This document shows, one piece after another, positions 25,984 to 35,216 of a stretch of 39,691 nt of DNA (positions within the stretch are counted from its first letter, which is position 1; each line of letters starts with the position of its first letter). The stretch is from an uncultured Saprospiraceae bacterium (lineage in GTDB: Bacteria; Bacteroidota; Bacteroidia; Chitinophagales; Saprospiraceae), in assembly GCA_905480595.1 (NCBI GenBank), contig CAJQQY010000498.1:1-39691 (forward strand), given 5' to 3'. The notes under the pieces are model-generated. The model saw nothing but the letters and a program-made list of their open reading frames with translations, had not been told where the DNA came from and ran no database searches. Both the position numbers and the translations under genes were made by a program.

Positions 25984-26649
25984 TTGAACGCATTATTTGA
26001 AGGATTGCTTTTTGGATTGACATTGACCGTAATGGCAGGGCCAATTCTTTTTGCATTATTGCAAGCGGGAATTGAACATGGATTTCGAGCAGGGATGATG
26101 GTGGCTTTGGGTGTTTTTACAAGCGATGTTTTATTTGTGACAGCAGTTTATTTTGGATTGAATTATATTCAGGCGGTGATAAAAATGGATGGATTTAATT
26201 TGACACTAGGAATAGCTGGAGGCATTGCGTTGATTTTGATTGGACTCGGAACTTATTTTTCAAAACCACCTTCCTTACCTAACGACGATTTTTTTTCAGA
26301 AAAAGAGATACAAGAAGATTTAAATGAAATTCCAGATGTAAAGAATTTTTCCTATTTCAAATTGTTGCTCAAAGGTTTTTTAGTGAATACTATTAACCCA
26401 TTTACTTTTTTCTTTTGGGGAGTAATTGCAGCAGGGAAGTTAGCAGAAAGTGGTTTTAGTCAAGATGAATTTTTTCTCTTCTTTGGAGCAATTCTTTTTG
26501 TGATTATAGCTTCAGATACTTTGAAAGTTTATTTAGCAAAAGTGATTCGAAAATATCTAAAGCCTGAAAATATTTTATTGGTTCGAAGGATTTCAGGAAT
26601 TGCATTTGTGGTTTTTGGAATTATTTTAATAGCCCGAGTGGCGTTGTAA
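25984..26649 (+). CDS. LysE/RhtB family amino-acid exporter
   Basis: 221 residues with six predicted membrane helices. The LysE signature is at the N-terminus: GLTLTVMAGPILFALLQAGI followed by EHGFRAGMMVALGVFTSDVL. An acidic cytosolic loop (about 100-125) precedes the second half, with GFLVNTINPFTFFFWGV (the N-P-x-x-x-x-F motif of the family). It probably exports an amino acid or derivative across the inner membrane; the substrate cannot be read. The start is TTG: an in-frame stop lies at 25966-25968 and no ATG falls between. The gene ends only 18 bases before the convergent glycosyltransferase, without a visible hairpin. Confidence 0.9.
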   Translation: MNALFEGLLFGLTLTVMAGPILFALLQAGIEHGFRAGMMVALGVFTSDVLFVTAVYFGLNYIQAVIKMDGFNLTLGIAGGIALILIGLGTYFSKPPSLPNDDFFSEKEIQEDLNEIPDVKNFSYFKLLLKGFLVNTINPFTFFFWGVIAAGKLAESGFSQDEFFLFFGAILFVIIASDTLKVYLAKVIRKYLKPENILLVRRISGIAFVVFGIILIARVAL

Positions 26650-26667
26650 CAGAATACAATTACAAGA

Positions 26668-27390
26668 TTATTTTTTCCAAAAAGTATTATATTTTAAAAT
26701 ACAGTAAATTGCTCGAAAGCCATCTCGCCATCCAATTTTTTTACCATCTTCATAAGATCTTCCATAATAAGAAATACCCACTTCGTAAATTCTAATTTTT
26801 GGAATCCGAGAAATTTTAGCAGTCACTTCTGGCTCAAATCCAAATCGATTTTCCTTCAAACTCAAACCTTGAATCATTTCAGTTTTAAATAATTTATAGC
26901 AAGTTTCCATATCTGTCAAATTCAAATTGGTCATCATATTCGACAAATTAGTTAACCATTTATTTCCAATGGAATGCCAATAAAATAAAATCCGATGAGG
27001 TTTTCCGCCAATGAATCTTGAGCCATAAACTACATCTGCCACATCTTCCAATATTGGTTTTAATAAAATATTATACTCTTCTGGATCATATTCCAGATCA
27101 GCATCTTGGATGATTAAAAAATCACCTGTTGCATTTTTGATACCCGTGTGAAGCGCTGCACCTTTTCCTTTATTGACTTCATGTTTTGAATATTGAATAT
27201 TCATTTCAGGATTAGCTTCCGAATATCGAAGAATCGCTCCTTCTGTATCATCAGTAGAATAATCATTGATGATGATAATTTCTTTTTCCAAATCTCCAAT
27301 CAACTGGACAGCTTTGATTTTATCTAAAATGAAATGAATAGTTGGAGCTTCGTTATAAGCAGGAATGACAATGGAAAGTTTTTGACTCAT
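26668..27390 (-). CDS. Glycosyltransferase family 2, dolichol/polyprenol-phosphate type
   Basis: 240 residues. Full GT-A fold: [20 protein letters not shown] at the N-terminus, the nucleotide-binding [22 protein letters not shown], and the metal-binding DAD in [11 protein letters not shown]. No membrane helix is visible, so it is a peripheral enzyme on the inner face of the cytoplasmic membrane, like DPM1-type synthases that put a sugar on a polyprenyl phosphate carrier. The late block [14 protein letters not shown] and [12 protein letters not shown] is the usual acceptor-side motif of this subfamily. The sugar is unknown. It follows the alkB-like gene on the same strand after 116 bases and has a -7-like element of its own. 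Confidence 0.93.
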   Translation of the reverse strand: MSQKLSIVIPAYNEAPTIHFILDKIKAVQLIGDLEKEIIIINDYSTDDTEGAILRYSEANPEMNIQYSKHEVNKGKGAALHTGIKNATGDFLIIQDADLEYDPEEYNILLKPILEDVADVVYGSRFIGGKPHRILFYWHSIGNKWLTNLSNMMTNLNLTDMETCYKLFKTEMIQGLSLKENRFGFEPEVTAKISRIPKIRIYEVGISYYGRSYEDGKKIGWRDGFRAIYCILKYNTFWKK

Positions 27391-27422
27391 GTGATTTTTC
27401 TAAAGAATTAAAGAATGAAGTG

Positions 27423-27430
27423 CAAAACTA
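27423..27430 (-). promoter_or_regulatory. -7 promoter element on the minus strand for the glycosyltransferase
   Basis: Read on the minus strand the sequence is TAGTTTTG, an exact TAnnTTTG, 32 bases before the start at 27390. No clear -33 element. Confidence 0.4.
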
Positions 27431-27506
27431 AAAAATCCAAGCCAGTATTTCACATAAATAACAGACTTGGATTTTTCAAAATAAAAATAACCATTCTTAT
27501 TTCTTT

Positions 27507-28550
27507 TTAAGAGCCAGTATTTGGAATTTTATCATTCATCAGATTGAACCAAAGTGGAGGTAAAAATGATATCAGCATAGAACCTGGATAACCATAGGGC
27601 AATTGTGGACTTTCATCAAAATGTCGCAACACTTGAAACTTCCGAGTGGCTTTATAATGGTGGTCAGAATGTCGCGTCAATTCATATAAAAATATTCGAC
27701 CCATTTCATGGTTTGAATTCCAAGAGTGTTGCATGGTTACATTTTCATAACGACCAGATGGCAATTTTTTTCTACGCAAGCCATAGTGCTCAATGTAGTT
27801 GACAGTTTCCAATAAAAGGAATCCTGTGATCGCAATAATGATCGCATAAGGAACTACAAACCATCCAAAATATAATCCAACAGAAATCAAGTAAGCAATT
27901 TGAATTATTTGAAAAAGTAGCATTTCGTTTTTTAAAGAAAAAAAAGATGTGCCTTGTTTTTTTAGTTTTTCATTTTCCAATTTCCATGCACTTCGATAAC
28001 CTCCGAAAGTGGATCGAAACCAAAATGAGTATAAATTTTCGTTCAATCGTGAAGATGCTGGATCTTCATCAGTTGCGATATTTTTATGATGACCTCGATT
28101 ATGTTCAATGAAAAAATGCATATACAAAGCAGAAAGTAATAAAGTCTTAGACATTAATTGTTCTGATTTTTTTACTCGATGACCTAATTCATGAGCGACA
28201 TTAATTCCAATAGTACTGACGATAATCCCAAGACTCCAAGTCATTCCAATGAGTTCATAAGTTTCTAAACCTCCAGCCGAAACTGTGCTAAAAAAATACC
28301 ACATAATCCCCCAAAGGATGGGAACATTTGAATACAATAACCAATCAAATATAGTAGCTGATAATTTTGAAACCTCTTCGTCCTCAGTTAAGTTTTTATC
28401 AGAAGAAGGTGATAAATAATCCAAAATTGGAATAATGGCAAATGCTAAAATAACCGTCGCATATGACCAATAGCCTTGATAATAAATAGCAATAAAAGTT
28501 GAAAGAGGAGCAAGGTAGGCGAGTAAATATTTTGAATCTTTCCAGTTCAT
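27507..28550 (-). CDS. alkB: AlkB-type alkane 1-monooxygenase (integral-membrane diiron hydroxylase)
   Basis: 347 residues with about six membrane helices. All nine histidines of the diiron site are present in the four AlkB boxes: HELGH (His120, His124), EHNRGHH (His150, His154, His155), NYIEHYGL (His255) and LTRHSDHH (His294, His297, His298). The fourth-box sequence and the NYxEHYG motif distinguish AlkB from desaturases and from XylM-like enzymes. The enzyme hydroxylates the terminal carbon of medium-chain alkanes or a similar hydrocarbon in the cytoplasmic membrane, taking electrons from an iron-sulphur or rubredoxin protein. No rubredoxin is in the window. A PaaE-type reductase starts 152 bases away on the opposite strand. 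Confidence 0.92.
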   Translation of the reverse strand: MNWKDSKYLLAYLAPLSTFIAIYYQGYWSYATVILAFAIIPILDYLSPSSDKNLTEDEEVSKLSATIFDWLLYSNVPILWGIMWYFFSTVSAGGLETYELIGMTWSLGIIVSTIGINVAHELGHRVKKSEQLMSKTLLLSALYMHFFIEHNRGHHKNIATDEDPASSRLNENLYSFWFRSTFGGYRSAWKLENEKLKKQGTSFFSLKNEMLLFQIIQIAYLISVGLYFGWFVVPYAIIIAITGFLLLETVNYIEHYGLRRKKLPSGRYENVTMQHSWNSNHEMGRIFLYELTRHSDHHYKATRKFQVLRHFDESPQLPYGYPGSMLISFLPPLWFNLMNDKIPNTGS

Positions 28551-28653
28551 AATTTAAGGATAAAGGATTTCTTTGAAAAATATTGACGATTAAAAATACA
28601 AATTTTAAACTATAATATGACAAAAAGGTTATCAAATAAGGATTTAGGTTTGT

Positions 28654-28661
28654 TACCTTTG
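28654..28661 (+). promoter_or_regulatory. -7 promoter element (TACCTTTG) for the reductase gene
   Basis: An exact and very typical Bacteroidota -7 element lies 41 bases before the start at 28703, in the divergent region shared with alkB. Confidence 0.6.
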
Positions 28662-28702
28662 CGTCACAATTTTTAATATTAAATTAAAAAATAACGAAGA
28701 AG

Positions 28703-29818
28703 ATGAGTACTCAATTTCATAGTTTAAAAGTATTGAAAGTCACGCCTGAGATTAGCGATGCATCATCGATTACTTTTGAAATACCAAATGATTTAGAAGA
28801 TAAATTCGATTATACACACGGACAATATTTGACCTTGAAATTTCAAATAAATGGGAAAGAAGAACGTCGTGCATATTCTATGTCGAGCAGTCCGTTAGAA
28901 AATGGAATTACAGTTACCGTCAAAAAAGTAGAGAAAGGGATTGTGTCCAATCATATTTGCAATAATTTAAAAGTAGGCGATTTGGTTGAAGTGATGGTTC
29001 CGCAAGGAAGATTTACGATGCAATTGGATGAGGAAAAAAATAGGACAATTTATTTATTTGGAGCAGGTAGTGGGATCACACCTTTGATGTCGATTGCGAA
29101 AACTGTTTTGGAAAAAGAACCACTTTCGACAGTATTTCTTTTTTACGGCAATAGAAATGAAGAGTCTATTATTTTCAAATATCAATTAGATGAGATGGAA
29201 CGAAAGTATCAAAACCAATTCATCATTTGCCACACGTTAAGTCAACCTAAGAAAGAGAAGCCAAGTGGTTTTGGAGGGATGTTTAAAAAAGCAAAAATGT
29301 CTTGGGAAGGGGAAGTAGGTCGAGTAGATGAAATTAGTGTAAAGAAATTTTTAGCAGAGAATCCAACTAGAAGTAAAGAAGCACATTATTTTATTTGTGG
29401 TCCAGGAGGAATGATTGATGATGTAGAAAATACATTATTGGAAATGGGCATAGATAAAAAATCTATTCATTCAGAAAGATTTACTTCAATTGTTTCAGGC
29501 GATGAAAGTACGACTCATTTAGGAGCTGCTGCACCAATTGATGGAGCAAAATTAATTGTTCATCTTGATGGTGAAACGATAGAAACTGAAGTAAAAAAAG
29601 GAAAAACAGTTTTAGATACTTTATTGGATTTAAAATATGAGCCACCCTACTCTTGTTGTTCAGGATCTTGCTCAACTTGTATGGCAAAAATTGTTAAAGG
29701 AAAAGTTGAAATGGAGGCATGTTATGCATTGGATGATGATGAAATTGAAGATGGATTTATTTTGACATGTCAATCACATCCTACAACTAGTGAACTAGAG
29801 ATAACTTTTGATGTTTAG
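28703..29818 (+). CDS. PaaE-type oxidoreductase (FAD/NAD(P) reductase fused to 2Fe-2S ferredoxin)
   Basis: 371 residues in three domains: a FAD-binding barrel with RAYSMSS (Arg56), a nucleotide-binding domain with GAGSGITP (120-127), and a C-terminal plant-type 2Fe-2S domain with Cys318-x4-Cys323-x2-Cys326 and Cys356. This is the architecture of the reductase of phenylacetyl-CoA epoxidase (PaaE) and of reductases for fatty-acid desaturases and hydroxylases. It moves electrons from NAD(P)H to a diiron oxygenase. No paaABCD genes are here; the divergent AlkB is the natural partner, which is inference. An acyl-CoA dehydrogenase gene follows after 161 bases. Confidence 0.93.
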   Translation: MSTQFHSLKVLKVTPEISDASSITFEIPNDLEDKFDYTHGQYLTLKFQINGKEERRAYSMSSSPLENGITVTVKKVEKGIVSNHICNNLKVGDLVEVMVPQGRFTMQLDEEKNRTIYLFGAGSGITPLMSIAKTVLEKEPLSTVFLFYGNRNEESIIFKYQLDEMERKYQNQFIICHTLSQPKKEKPSGFGGMFKKAKMSWEGEVGRVDEISVKKFLAENPTRSKEAHYFICGPGGMIDDVENTLLEMGIDKKSIHSERFTSIVSGDESTTHLGAAAPIDGAKLIVHLDGETIETEVKKGKTVLDTLLDLKYEPPYSCCSGSCSTCMAKIVKGKVEMEACYALDDDEIEDGFILTCQSHPTTSELEITFDV

Positions 29819-29925
29819 AAATGTAAAGATATTGGAGTCATTAAACTAGTTCAAGAAAAGATGTAAGATGACTAAAATCAGAAAAACAGTCCACCTTAAA
29901 ATGAACATAATTTGCGAAAATTCGC

Positions 29926-29933
29926 TATTTTTG
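29926..29933 (+). promoter_or_regulatory. -7 promoter element (TATTTTTG) for the acyl-CoA dehydrogenase
   Basis: An exact TAnnTTTG lies 46 bases before the start at 29980. A TTTG at 29911 is too close to act as -33. Confidence 0.45.
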
Positions 29934-29979
29934 TAATCAGGAATTAAACTATAAATAGAACCATAAAAAATCCACTCGT

Positions 29980-31164
29980 ATGAATTTTGAATTAACCGAA
30001 GAACATTTAGCAGTCCAAGAAGCAGCAAGAGATTTTGCCCAAAAAGAATTAAAACCAGGAGTTATCGAAAGAGACTCAAAAATGATTCATGCTACTGAGC
30101 AAATCAAAATGATGGGAGAATTAGGTTTCATGGGAATGATGGTTTCTCCAGAATATGGAGGTGGCGGAATGGATACCATTTCATACTGTATAGCAATGGA
30201 AGAAATTTCTAAAGTTGATAATTCTGCCTCCGTTGCAATGTCAGTAAATAACTCATTAGTTTGCTGGGGATTAGAAACGTATGGAACAGAGGAACAGAAA
30301 CAAAAGTATTTGACAAAACTAGCAACGGGAGAATGGATTGGTGCTTTTTGTCTTTCTGAACCTGAAGCAGGAAGTGATGCGACAAGCCAACAAACAACTG
30401 CTATCGACATGGGTGATCATTATTTACTAAATGGAACTAAAAACTGGATTACCAATGGAGGTACTTCAAAGGTACATTTGGTAATTGCGCAAACAGATCG
30501 TGAAAAAGGACACAGAGGAATAAATGCTTTTATCGTAGAAACAGATTGGGACGGTGTAGGAATCGGAGCTAAGGAAGATAAATTAGGAATCCGTTCTTCG
30601 GATACTCACACGATTATGTACACCGATGTAAAAGTGCCTAAAGAAAATAGAATTGGCGAAGATGGTTTTGGTTTTAAATTCGCCATGAAAGTTTTGACAG
30701 GAGGGCGAATTGGAATCGCAGCTCAAGCTGTTGGAATTGCAGCAGGTGCATACGAACTGGCAGTTGCTTACTCACATGAAAGAGCTGCTTTTGGAAAACC
30801 AATCAATCAACACCAAGCGGTGGCTTTTAAATTAGCTGACATGGCAACAGATATTGATGCTGCAAGAATGATGGTTCACCGCGCAGCATGGATGAAAGAT
30901 GAACACATGGATTATACGATGTCTGCGGCGATGGCAAAAGTTTTTGCTTCAGAGGTTGCGATGAAACATACTGTTGAAGCAGTACAAGTGCACGGTGGAT
31001 ATGGTTTTGTAAAAGAATATCACGTAGAACGATTGATGAGAGATGCGAAGATTACTCAAATTTATGAAGGAACTTCTGAGATTCAAAGAGTAGTGATTTC
31101 AAGAGAGATTATTAAAAAAGGAAATTTATATGCTCCGATTTTAGGAGCGCCTGAAAAGGTGTAA
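29980..31164 (+). CDS. Acyl-CoA dehydrogenase
   Basis: 394 residues, the usual length. The FAD/substrate signature GAFCLSEPEAGSDATSQQT, then LNGTKNWITNGG, and the C-terminal QIYEGTSEIQR with catalytic base Glu363 make a short-chain-type acyl-CoA dehydrogenase (soluble tetramer). It introduces the first double bond of fatty-acid beta-oxidation or of a branched-chain acyl-CoA, giving electrons to ETF. Position after the reductase and next to alkB fits oxidation of an alkane-derived acyl chain, but such genes are also scattered singly, and it has its own promoter. A terminator follows. Confidence 0.95.
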   Translation: MNFELTEEHLAVQEAARDFAQKELKPGVIERDSKMIHATEQIKMMGELGFMGMMVSPEYGGGGMDTISYCIAMEEISKVDNSASVAMSVNNSLVCWGLETYGTEEQKQKYLTKLATGEWIGAFCLSEPEAGSDATSQQTTAIDMGDHYLLNGTKNWITNGGTSKVHLVIAQTDREKGHRGINAFIVETDWDGVGIGAKEDKLGIRSSDTHTIMYTDVKVPKENRIGEDGFGFKFAMKVLTGGRIGIAAQAVGIAAGAYELAVAYSHERAAFGKPINQHQAVAFKLADMATDIDAARMMVHRAAWMKDEHMDYTMSAAMAKVFASEVAMKHTVEAVQVHGGYGFVKEYHVERLMRDAKITQIYEGTSEIQRVVISREIIKKGNLYAPILGAPEKV

Positions 31165-31186
31165 GTTCTTTTTTTTGAAAAATATT

Positions 31187-31220
31187 AAAAGGCAATGACT
31201 CAGTTGAGTTGTTGCCTTTT
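31187..31220 (+). terminator. Terminator after the acyl-CoA dehydrogenase
   Basis: A stem of up to 16 pairs with two G-U pairs starts with AAAAGGCAA and ends with TTGCCTTTT, followed by more T residues. Confidence 0.82.
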
Positions 31221-31311
31221 TCATTTTTTTAGAAATATGATGCACCATTTTCAGGAAAAAAGGAGTCTTTAGAGGAAATGATACAAATTAAATTTTTTAA
31301 AAATAGCTAAT

Positions 31312-32160
31312 ATGAAAAAATTACTTCTCTTAGTTTTACTCCCTTTGCTTAGTCTTTCTCTTAATGCTGATTGTGGATATAATGGTATTTGGGTTTTTCC
31401 AAAAGGGAAAGAGATTTCGAAGAATTCGATATTTATGATTGAGGGATATGCTGCTTCTCAAAAGATAATTAGTAACCTAGATGGAAACAATAATGTATAT
31501 CTTCAAAGTGAAAATCATACGGTGAAATTAACAGTTGAAAAGATAAACAAAGGAGGTTTCCGTTTAACACAAGCAATTCTAAAGCCATTAGAAAAATTAA
31601 GGGTGGGTGAAGAGTATTGGTTAATAATAGATAATGCCAATGATAAAATAAGTAGCGTAGGTTCTTATAATGGTAAAAAGAATAAATGGATAGTCCAAGA
31701 TAAGTATGATAAAAAGAAACCATTTTGGCTTTCAGAAATGCGACCTAAATTAGTCAATAAATCATATGTGGAATATGGATGTGGGCCAGCAGTCTTTGCT
31801 CATTTTCAAGTGAAAATTAATGATGATTCAGAAACTCTAGTAAAAACTGAGGTGATGGATTTGAAAAATAATAAATCAACGTTTTATTATTTAACATCAA
31901 GAGAAGAGAAAATTGATATTGGTCATGGAATGTGTTCAGGAGCATTTTCTATAAGAAAAGATGGAGAATATAAAGTTAGGTTTGATCTTCTAGATGCAAG
32001 TGGAAATTCATACGGCAAGTGGTCTGAATGGACAAAGATCGATAACTTTCAAAGTAAAATGGGGAGGGTTAAGTTTTTAAATAATAATTTATCATTACAA
32101 ATTGGAGTCATATTATTTCTTATAGCAGTTTTTATGAAAAGACATTCAAATAAAGTTTAA
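31312..32160 (+). CDS. Exported protein with C-terminal membrane anchor, unknown
   Basis: 282 residues. A signal peptide (MKKLLLLVLLPLLSLSLNA, cut before Asp20-Cys21) leads to a beta-rich body with several cysteines (YVEYGCGPAVFAHF, GHGMCSGAFSIRKDGEY) and a fibronectin-like closing segment YKVRFDLLDASGNSYGKW. One hydrophobic helix near the end (LSLQIGVILFLIAVFM) is followed by RHSNKV, so the C-terminus would sit in the cytosol with the body outside. I do not recognise a family. It lies between the acyl-CoA dehydrogenase terminator and the protease gene, 69 bases before the latter. Confidence 0.75.
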   Translation: MKKLLLLVLLPLLSLSLNADCGYNGIWVFPKGKEISKNSIFMIEGYAASQKIISNLDGNNNVYLQSENHTVKLTVEKINKGGFRLTQAILKPLEKLRVGEEYWLIIDNANDKISSVGSYNGKKNKWIVQDKYDKKKPFWLSEMRPKLVNKSYVEYGCGPAVFAHFQVKINDDSETLVKTEVMDLKNNKSTFYYLTSREEKIDIGHGMCSGAFSIRKDGEYKVRFDLLDASGNSYGKWSEWTKIDNFQSKMGRVKFLNNNLSLQIGVILFLIAVFMKRHSNKV

Positions 32161-32229
32161 TGTTTTTATAACAACCAAAAGCTACAAAATCACGTTTAAT
32201 TAATTATTAATTCATCCAAAATCCATTCT

Positions 32230-33360
32230 TTGAAAGGAGCATTCCAAATCGCAAAAATTGCTGGTATCCCAGTTAAGCTACATTGGTCATTTGTACTGAT
32301 GTTAGTTTGGGTAACTATTGAAGGAAGACGAAATGGAATGAATTGGGAAAGTGTTGGATGGTTTGCTGTTTTGATGGTAGGTGTATTTACATGTGTAATT
32401 CTACATGAATTTGGACACGCCTTTTCAGCTAAAAGATATGGAGTACGAACAAAGGATATTATTCTTTCACCTCTTGGTGGAGTGGCTCGTTTAGATGGCT
32501 TACCTGAAAAACCAATAGATGAATCAGTAGTTGCTTTTGCAGGGCCATTGGTTAATATTTTTCTTGCTGTTATTTTTGGAGGTTATGGTTGGATGACGTC
32601 AAGTATTGATTTTTCTAATCTCGGAACATCGAGATTGGTGTTTGGAAATCCTGAAAACTTTGTCACTTTATTTCTTCTGATCAATATCTTTTTAGCTCTT
32701 TTTAATTTGATTCCTGCTTTTCCAATGGATGGAGGGCGAATATTTAGATCATTGCTTTCTCCAAGTTTGGGAAGACGACGAGCTACTTTGGTTACAACAT
32801 ATTTGGGACAAGGGATGGCGATTTTATTAGTAATATTAGCCTACTTATTTGTCCCTCCACGAATGACTTTTTATCTAATTCCACTTTTTTTATTGTCAAG
32901 TGTGTTTATGTTTTTTATGGCAACGCAAGAATATAGGATGGTGAAATTTGAGGAAATTTTGAAAAAACATTCTATATCTGAATTAATTCGTCAACCTATA
33001 AATGTCCTGCAAAAAAATGATCACATTGCTCATGCTATTGATATTTTGAAACGAGGTTTGGAAAGAGATTTTTTAGTGAAAAATGAGGATGGAACAATTG
33101 CAGGTGTTTTTTCTCAACCTGAAATTTTAGAAGTGGCGAAAAGTATTCCTACGGATTCGCATGAAGATCATGGAGTGGAAGAGTTTATTTCTCTAGTTAA
33201 AGATGTTGCTCATCCAAATGATTCTCTACACGTTTTTTACAAAAAATTAGTGCATCAAGAATTACGAATTTTACCCGTTTTTGAAAATGAAAATTTAGTT
33301 GGAGTGGTGGACATTCAGCAGCTAAATGATTTTCTTCGAGTAGAATATGAAATGAAGTAG
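32230..33360 (+). CDS. Site-2 protease family membrane metalloprotease with CBS domains
   Basis: 376 residues. The M50B active site is complete: HEFGH (His59, Glu60, His63) in the first membrane block and the partner Asp167 in FNLIPAFPMDGGR. A four-to-six-helix membrane domain (about 15-235) is followed by two CBS motifs (about 250-370), which in this subfamily bind adenine nucleotides and may control activity. Such proteases cut transmembrane substrates such as anti-sigma factors; the substrate here is unknown. The start is TTG (MKGAFQIAKIAGIPVKLHWS is the expected N-terminus, and no in-frame ATG is nearby). The stop lies 4 bases from the convergent TIGR02757 stop. Confidence 0.93.
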   Translation: MKGAFQIAKIAGIPVKLHWSFVLMLVWVTIEGRRNGMNWESVGWFAVLMVGVFTCVILHEFGHAFSAKRYGVRTKDIILSPLGGVARLDGLPEKPIDESVVAFAGPLVNIFLAVIFGGYGWMTSSIDFSNLGTSRLVFGNPENFVTLFLLINIFLALFNLIPAFPMDGGRIFRSLLSPSLGRRRATLVTTYLGQGMAILLVILAYLFVPPRMTFYLIPLFLLSSVFMFFMATQEYRMVKFEEILKKHSISELIRQPINVLQKNDHIAHAIDILKRGLERDFLVKNEDGTIAGVFSQPEILEVAKSIPTDSHEDHGVEEFISLVKDVAHPNDSLHVFYKKLVHQELRILPVFENENLVGVVDIQQLNDFLRVEYEMK

Positions 33361-33364
33361 TCAA

Positions 33365-34165
33365 TTATTTAAACTGATCCTTTTCCAAAACTCCAACTCC
33401 AAATAAGGCAAAATCATATTTCACAGGATCTTTTGCGTCAAACATCTTTAAATTATTAGTTAGTTCAATTACCGATTTCCAATCCGTTTGTTTTCGTTCT
33501 AGTAATCCTAATCTTCGAGCTACTCGATCGACGTGTACATCTAAAGGCATCAATAATTGCGCAGGTTTTATATTTTTCCAAATGCCAAAATCAACTCCTT
33601 TTTTATCCTTTCGAACCATCCAACGGAGGAACATATTTAATCGCTTACAAGCAGAATTTCGAATTGGAGTAGAAACATGTTTTCGAGTTCGATGAGGTGC
33701 GTCAGGAAGAGAAAAAAACTGCTCATGAAATCCTTTTAAAGCAGTTTCTACATTTTCACTTTTAGGAGTTAGATGATTGGAGAAAGCACTTTCTAGGGAG
33801 TCATTTTTTTTATAAAAATCTTGGAAAAATTCTAAAAAGTAGAGTGTGTCAATTGCTTGAAAAGTTCGATGTTTAAAGCTTAAAAAAGACGCTCGATCTT
33901 TTTCTTCATGATTTAAAATAAAATCGTAGGGAGCTCCATCCATCAATTGAATTAATTCATTCGCTTTATTAATGATTGTTTTTCGTTGTCCCCACGCGAG
34001 CATAGAAACCCAAAAACCCATTATTTCAATATCTTGTTTTCGAGAAAATTGATGAGGAATAGAGATTGGATCGTTTTCGATAAAATCTTTTGTATTGAAT
34101 TTTTTTACACAAGAATCGAGGTAAGATTTTAATTCCTGTTGGTTAATGTTTAGATTTGTCGGCAT
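33365..34165 (-). CDS. TIGR02757 / DUF2400 family protein
   Basis: 266 residues, cytosolic. Family blocks are clear: FIENDPISIPHQFSRKQDIE, then IMGFWVSMLAWGQRKTII, LMDGAPYDFILNH and, towards the end, LMPLDVHVDRVARRLGLLER. The last block resembles the helix-hairpin-helix and catalytic region of endonuclease III-like glycosylases, to which this family seems distantly related. A DNA-repair role is therefore plausible but unproven. It is transcribed leftward, with the 271-base gap upstream holding only a short plus-strand ORF. Confidence 0.88.
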   Translation of the reverse strand: MPTNLNINQQELKSYLDSCVKKFNTKDFIENDPISIPHQFSRKQDIEIMGFWVSMLAWGQRKTIINKANELIQLMDGAPYDFILNHEEKDRASFLSFKHRTFQAIDTLYFLEFFQDFYKKNDSLESAFSNHLTPKSENVETALKGFHEQFFSLPDAPHRTRKHVSTPIRNSACKRLNMFLRWMVRKDKKGVDFGIWKNIKPAQLLMPLDVHVDRVARRLGLLERKQTDWKSVIELTNNLKMFDAKDPVKYDFALFGVGVLEKDQFK

Positions 34166-34274
34166 ATTACATTTGAGGTGAAATATTCGCTGAGAAGAAA
34201 TACCTATTTAGCGTTAGTTTTACGATAGATTAAAAGGAATTCAATTATTCACCTAATTAAATTTGAAGCCTGAT

Positions 34275-34367
34275 ATGACCGCCACACTTACTTATACTCT
34301 CGTTTTAGCCGCAATTTTTATTGGTAGAAAAGCATTCGATATTATTGAACAGGAATCGAAATCGTAG
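34275..34367 (+). CDS. Possible small membrane protein, 30 residues
   Basis: An ATG-to-TAG frame of 30 codons lies in the gap between two leftward genes. Its product reads MTATLTYTLVLAAIF then IGRKAFDIIEQESKS: one short hydrophobic helix followed by a charged amphipathic tail, the usual build of a bacterial small membrane protein. An in-frame TTG at 34263 could add four residues; a stop (34254-34256) lies just before. No promoter consensus stands out. It may be chance, so confidence is low. Confidence 0.3.
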   Translation: MTATLTYTLVLAAIFIGRKAFDIIEQESKS

Positions 34368-34435
34368 TTTATTTTTTATCTAAAAACCAAATTATGATTT
34401 TTAAATCCTGATTACCTAATCAACAGATCGACAGA

Positions 34436-35191
34436 TTAATTTTTCCCTGGTTTTTTATACATTTCCATTTTCACCAATCCCATTCGTTGGAAAAAATGTC
34501 CTAGTGAAACTCTCAAAACTCCCATTCCATACTTCGCACTTCGTTGGAAATTTATTGAAGAAGCTTCATCAAAATATTTTGTTGGGCAAGTTACTTCTGC
34601 AATATCAAAACCTGCATAAATTATTTGCGACAACATCTCATTATCAAATACAAAATCATCATCATTCGCATTAAAATTAATGCCTTCCAAAACCTCTCGA
34701 CTGAATGAACGATAACCAGTATGGTACTCTGATAATTTATAATTGACCAACATATTTTGAGTAAAAGTCAACAAGCGATTAGCAATGTATTTATACAAAG
34801 GCATTCCTCCCTTCAATGCTCCTTTTCCTAAAATTCTTGAACCCAAAACTACAGGATACAAATCATCTCCAATAATATTTACCATTGCTGGAATCAACAT
34901 TGGTGTATATTGATAATCTGGGTGAAGCATGATAACTATATCTCCACCAAGCTCTAAAGCTTTGTTATAAAGTGATTTTTGATTACCTCCGTAGCCTTTA
35001 TTATTTTCATGTCGAATGATATGTTTGATGCCAATCTTTCGGCCTAATTCTGAAGTATTATCTTTACTTGCATCATCACAAAGAATCACTTCATCCACCA
35101 ATGGAAATGGAATTTCTTTGTAAGTTTTTTCTAATGTCAATGCTGCATTATAAGCAGGTAAAACGACAATCACTTTCTTTCCTTTGTACAT
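34436..35191 (-). CDS. Glycosyltransferase family 2
   Basis: 251 residues with the GT-A pattern KVIVVLPAYNAALTLEKTYK, the sugar-nucleotide site VILCDDASKDNT, NKGYGGNQKSLYNKAL, and an acidic metal site in VIMLHPDYQYTP (an Asp-Pro-Asp-Tyr-like variant in place of DxD). Later blocks MPLYKYIANRLLTF, EYHTGYRSFSREVL and DDDFVFDNEMLSQI match DPM1-type polyprenyl-phosphate glycosyltransferases. No membrane helix is predicted. Substrate and product are unknown. It is the last of three leftward genes with the M3-like ORF and DUF5606, separated from the former by a palindrome. Confidence 0.92.
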   Translation of the reverse strand: MYKGKKVIVVLPAYNAALTLEKTYKEIPFPLVDEVILCDDASKDNTSELGRKIGIKHIIRHENNKGYGGNQKSLYNKALELGGDIVIMLHPDYQYTPMLIPAMVNIIGDDLYPVVLGSRILGKGALKGGMPLYKYIANRLLTFTQNMLVNYKLSEYHTGYRSFSREVLEGINFNANDDDFVFDNEMLSQIIYAGFDIAEVTCPTKYFDEASSINFQRSAKYGMGVLRVSLGHFFQRMGLVKMEMYKKPGKN

Positions 35192-35216
35192 AATATTTTT
35201 TTGAACTGTGAACGCT

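Noticed and set aside
30087..30410. 107-codon open frame on the minus strand
   Set aside because: Antisense to the acyl-CoA dehydrogenase; composition is that of a mirrored coding frame.
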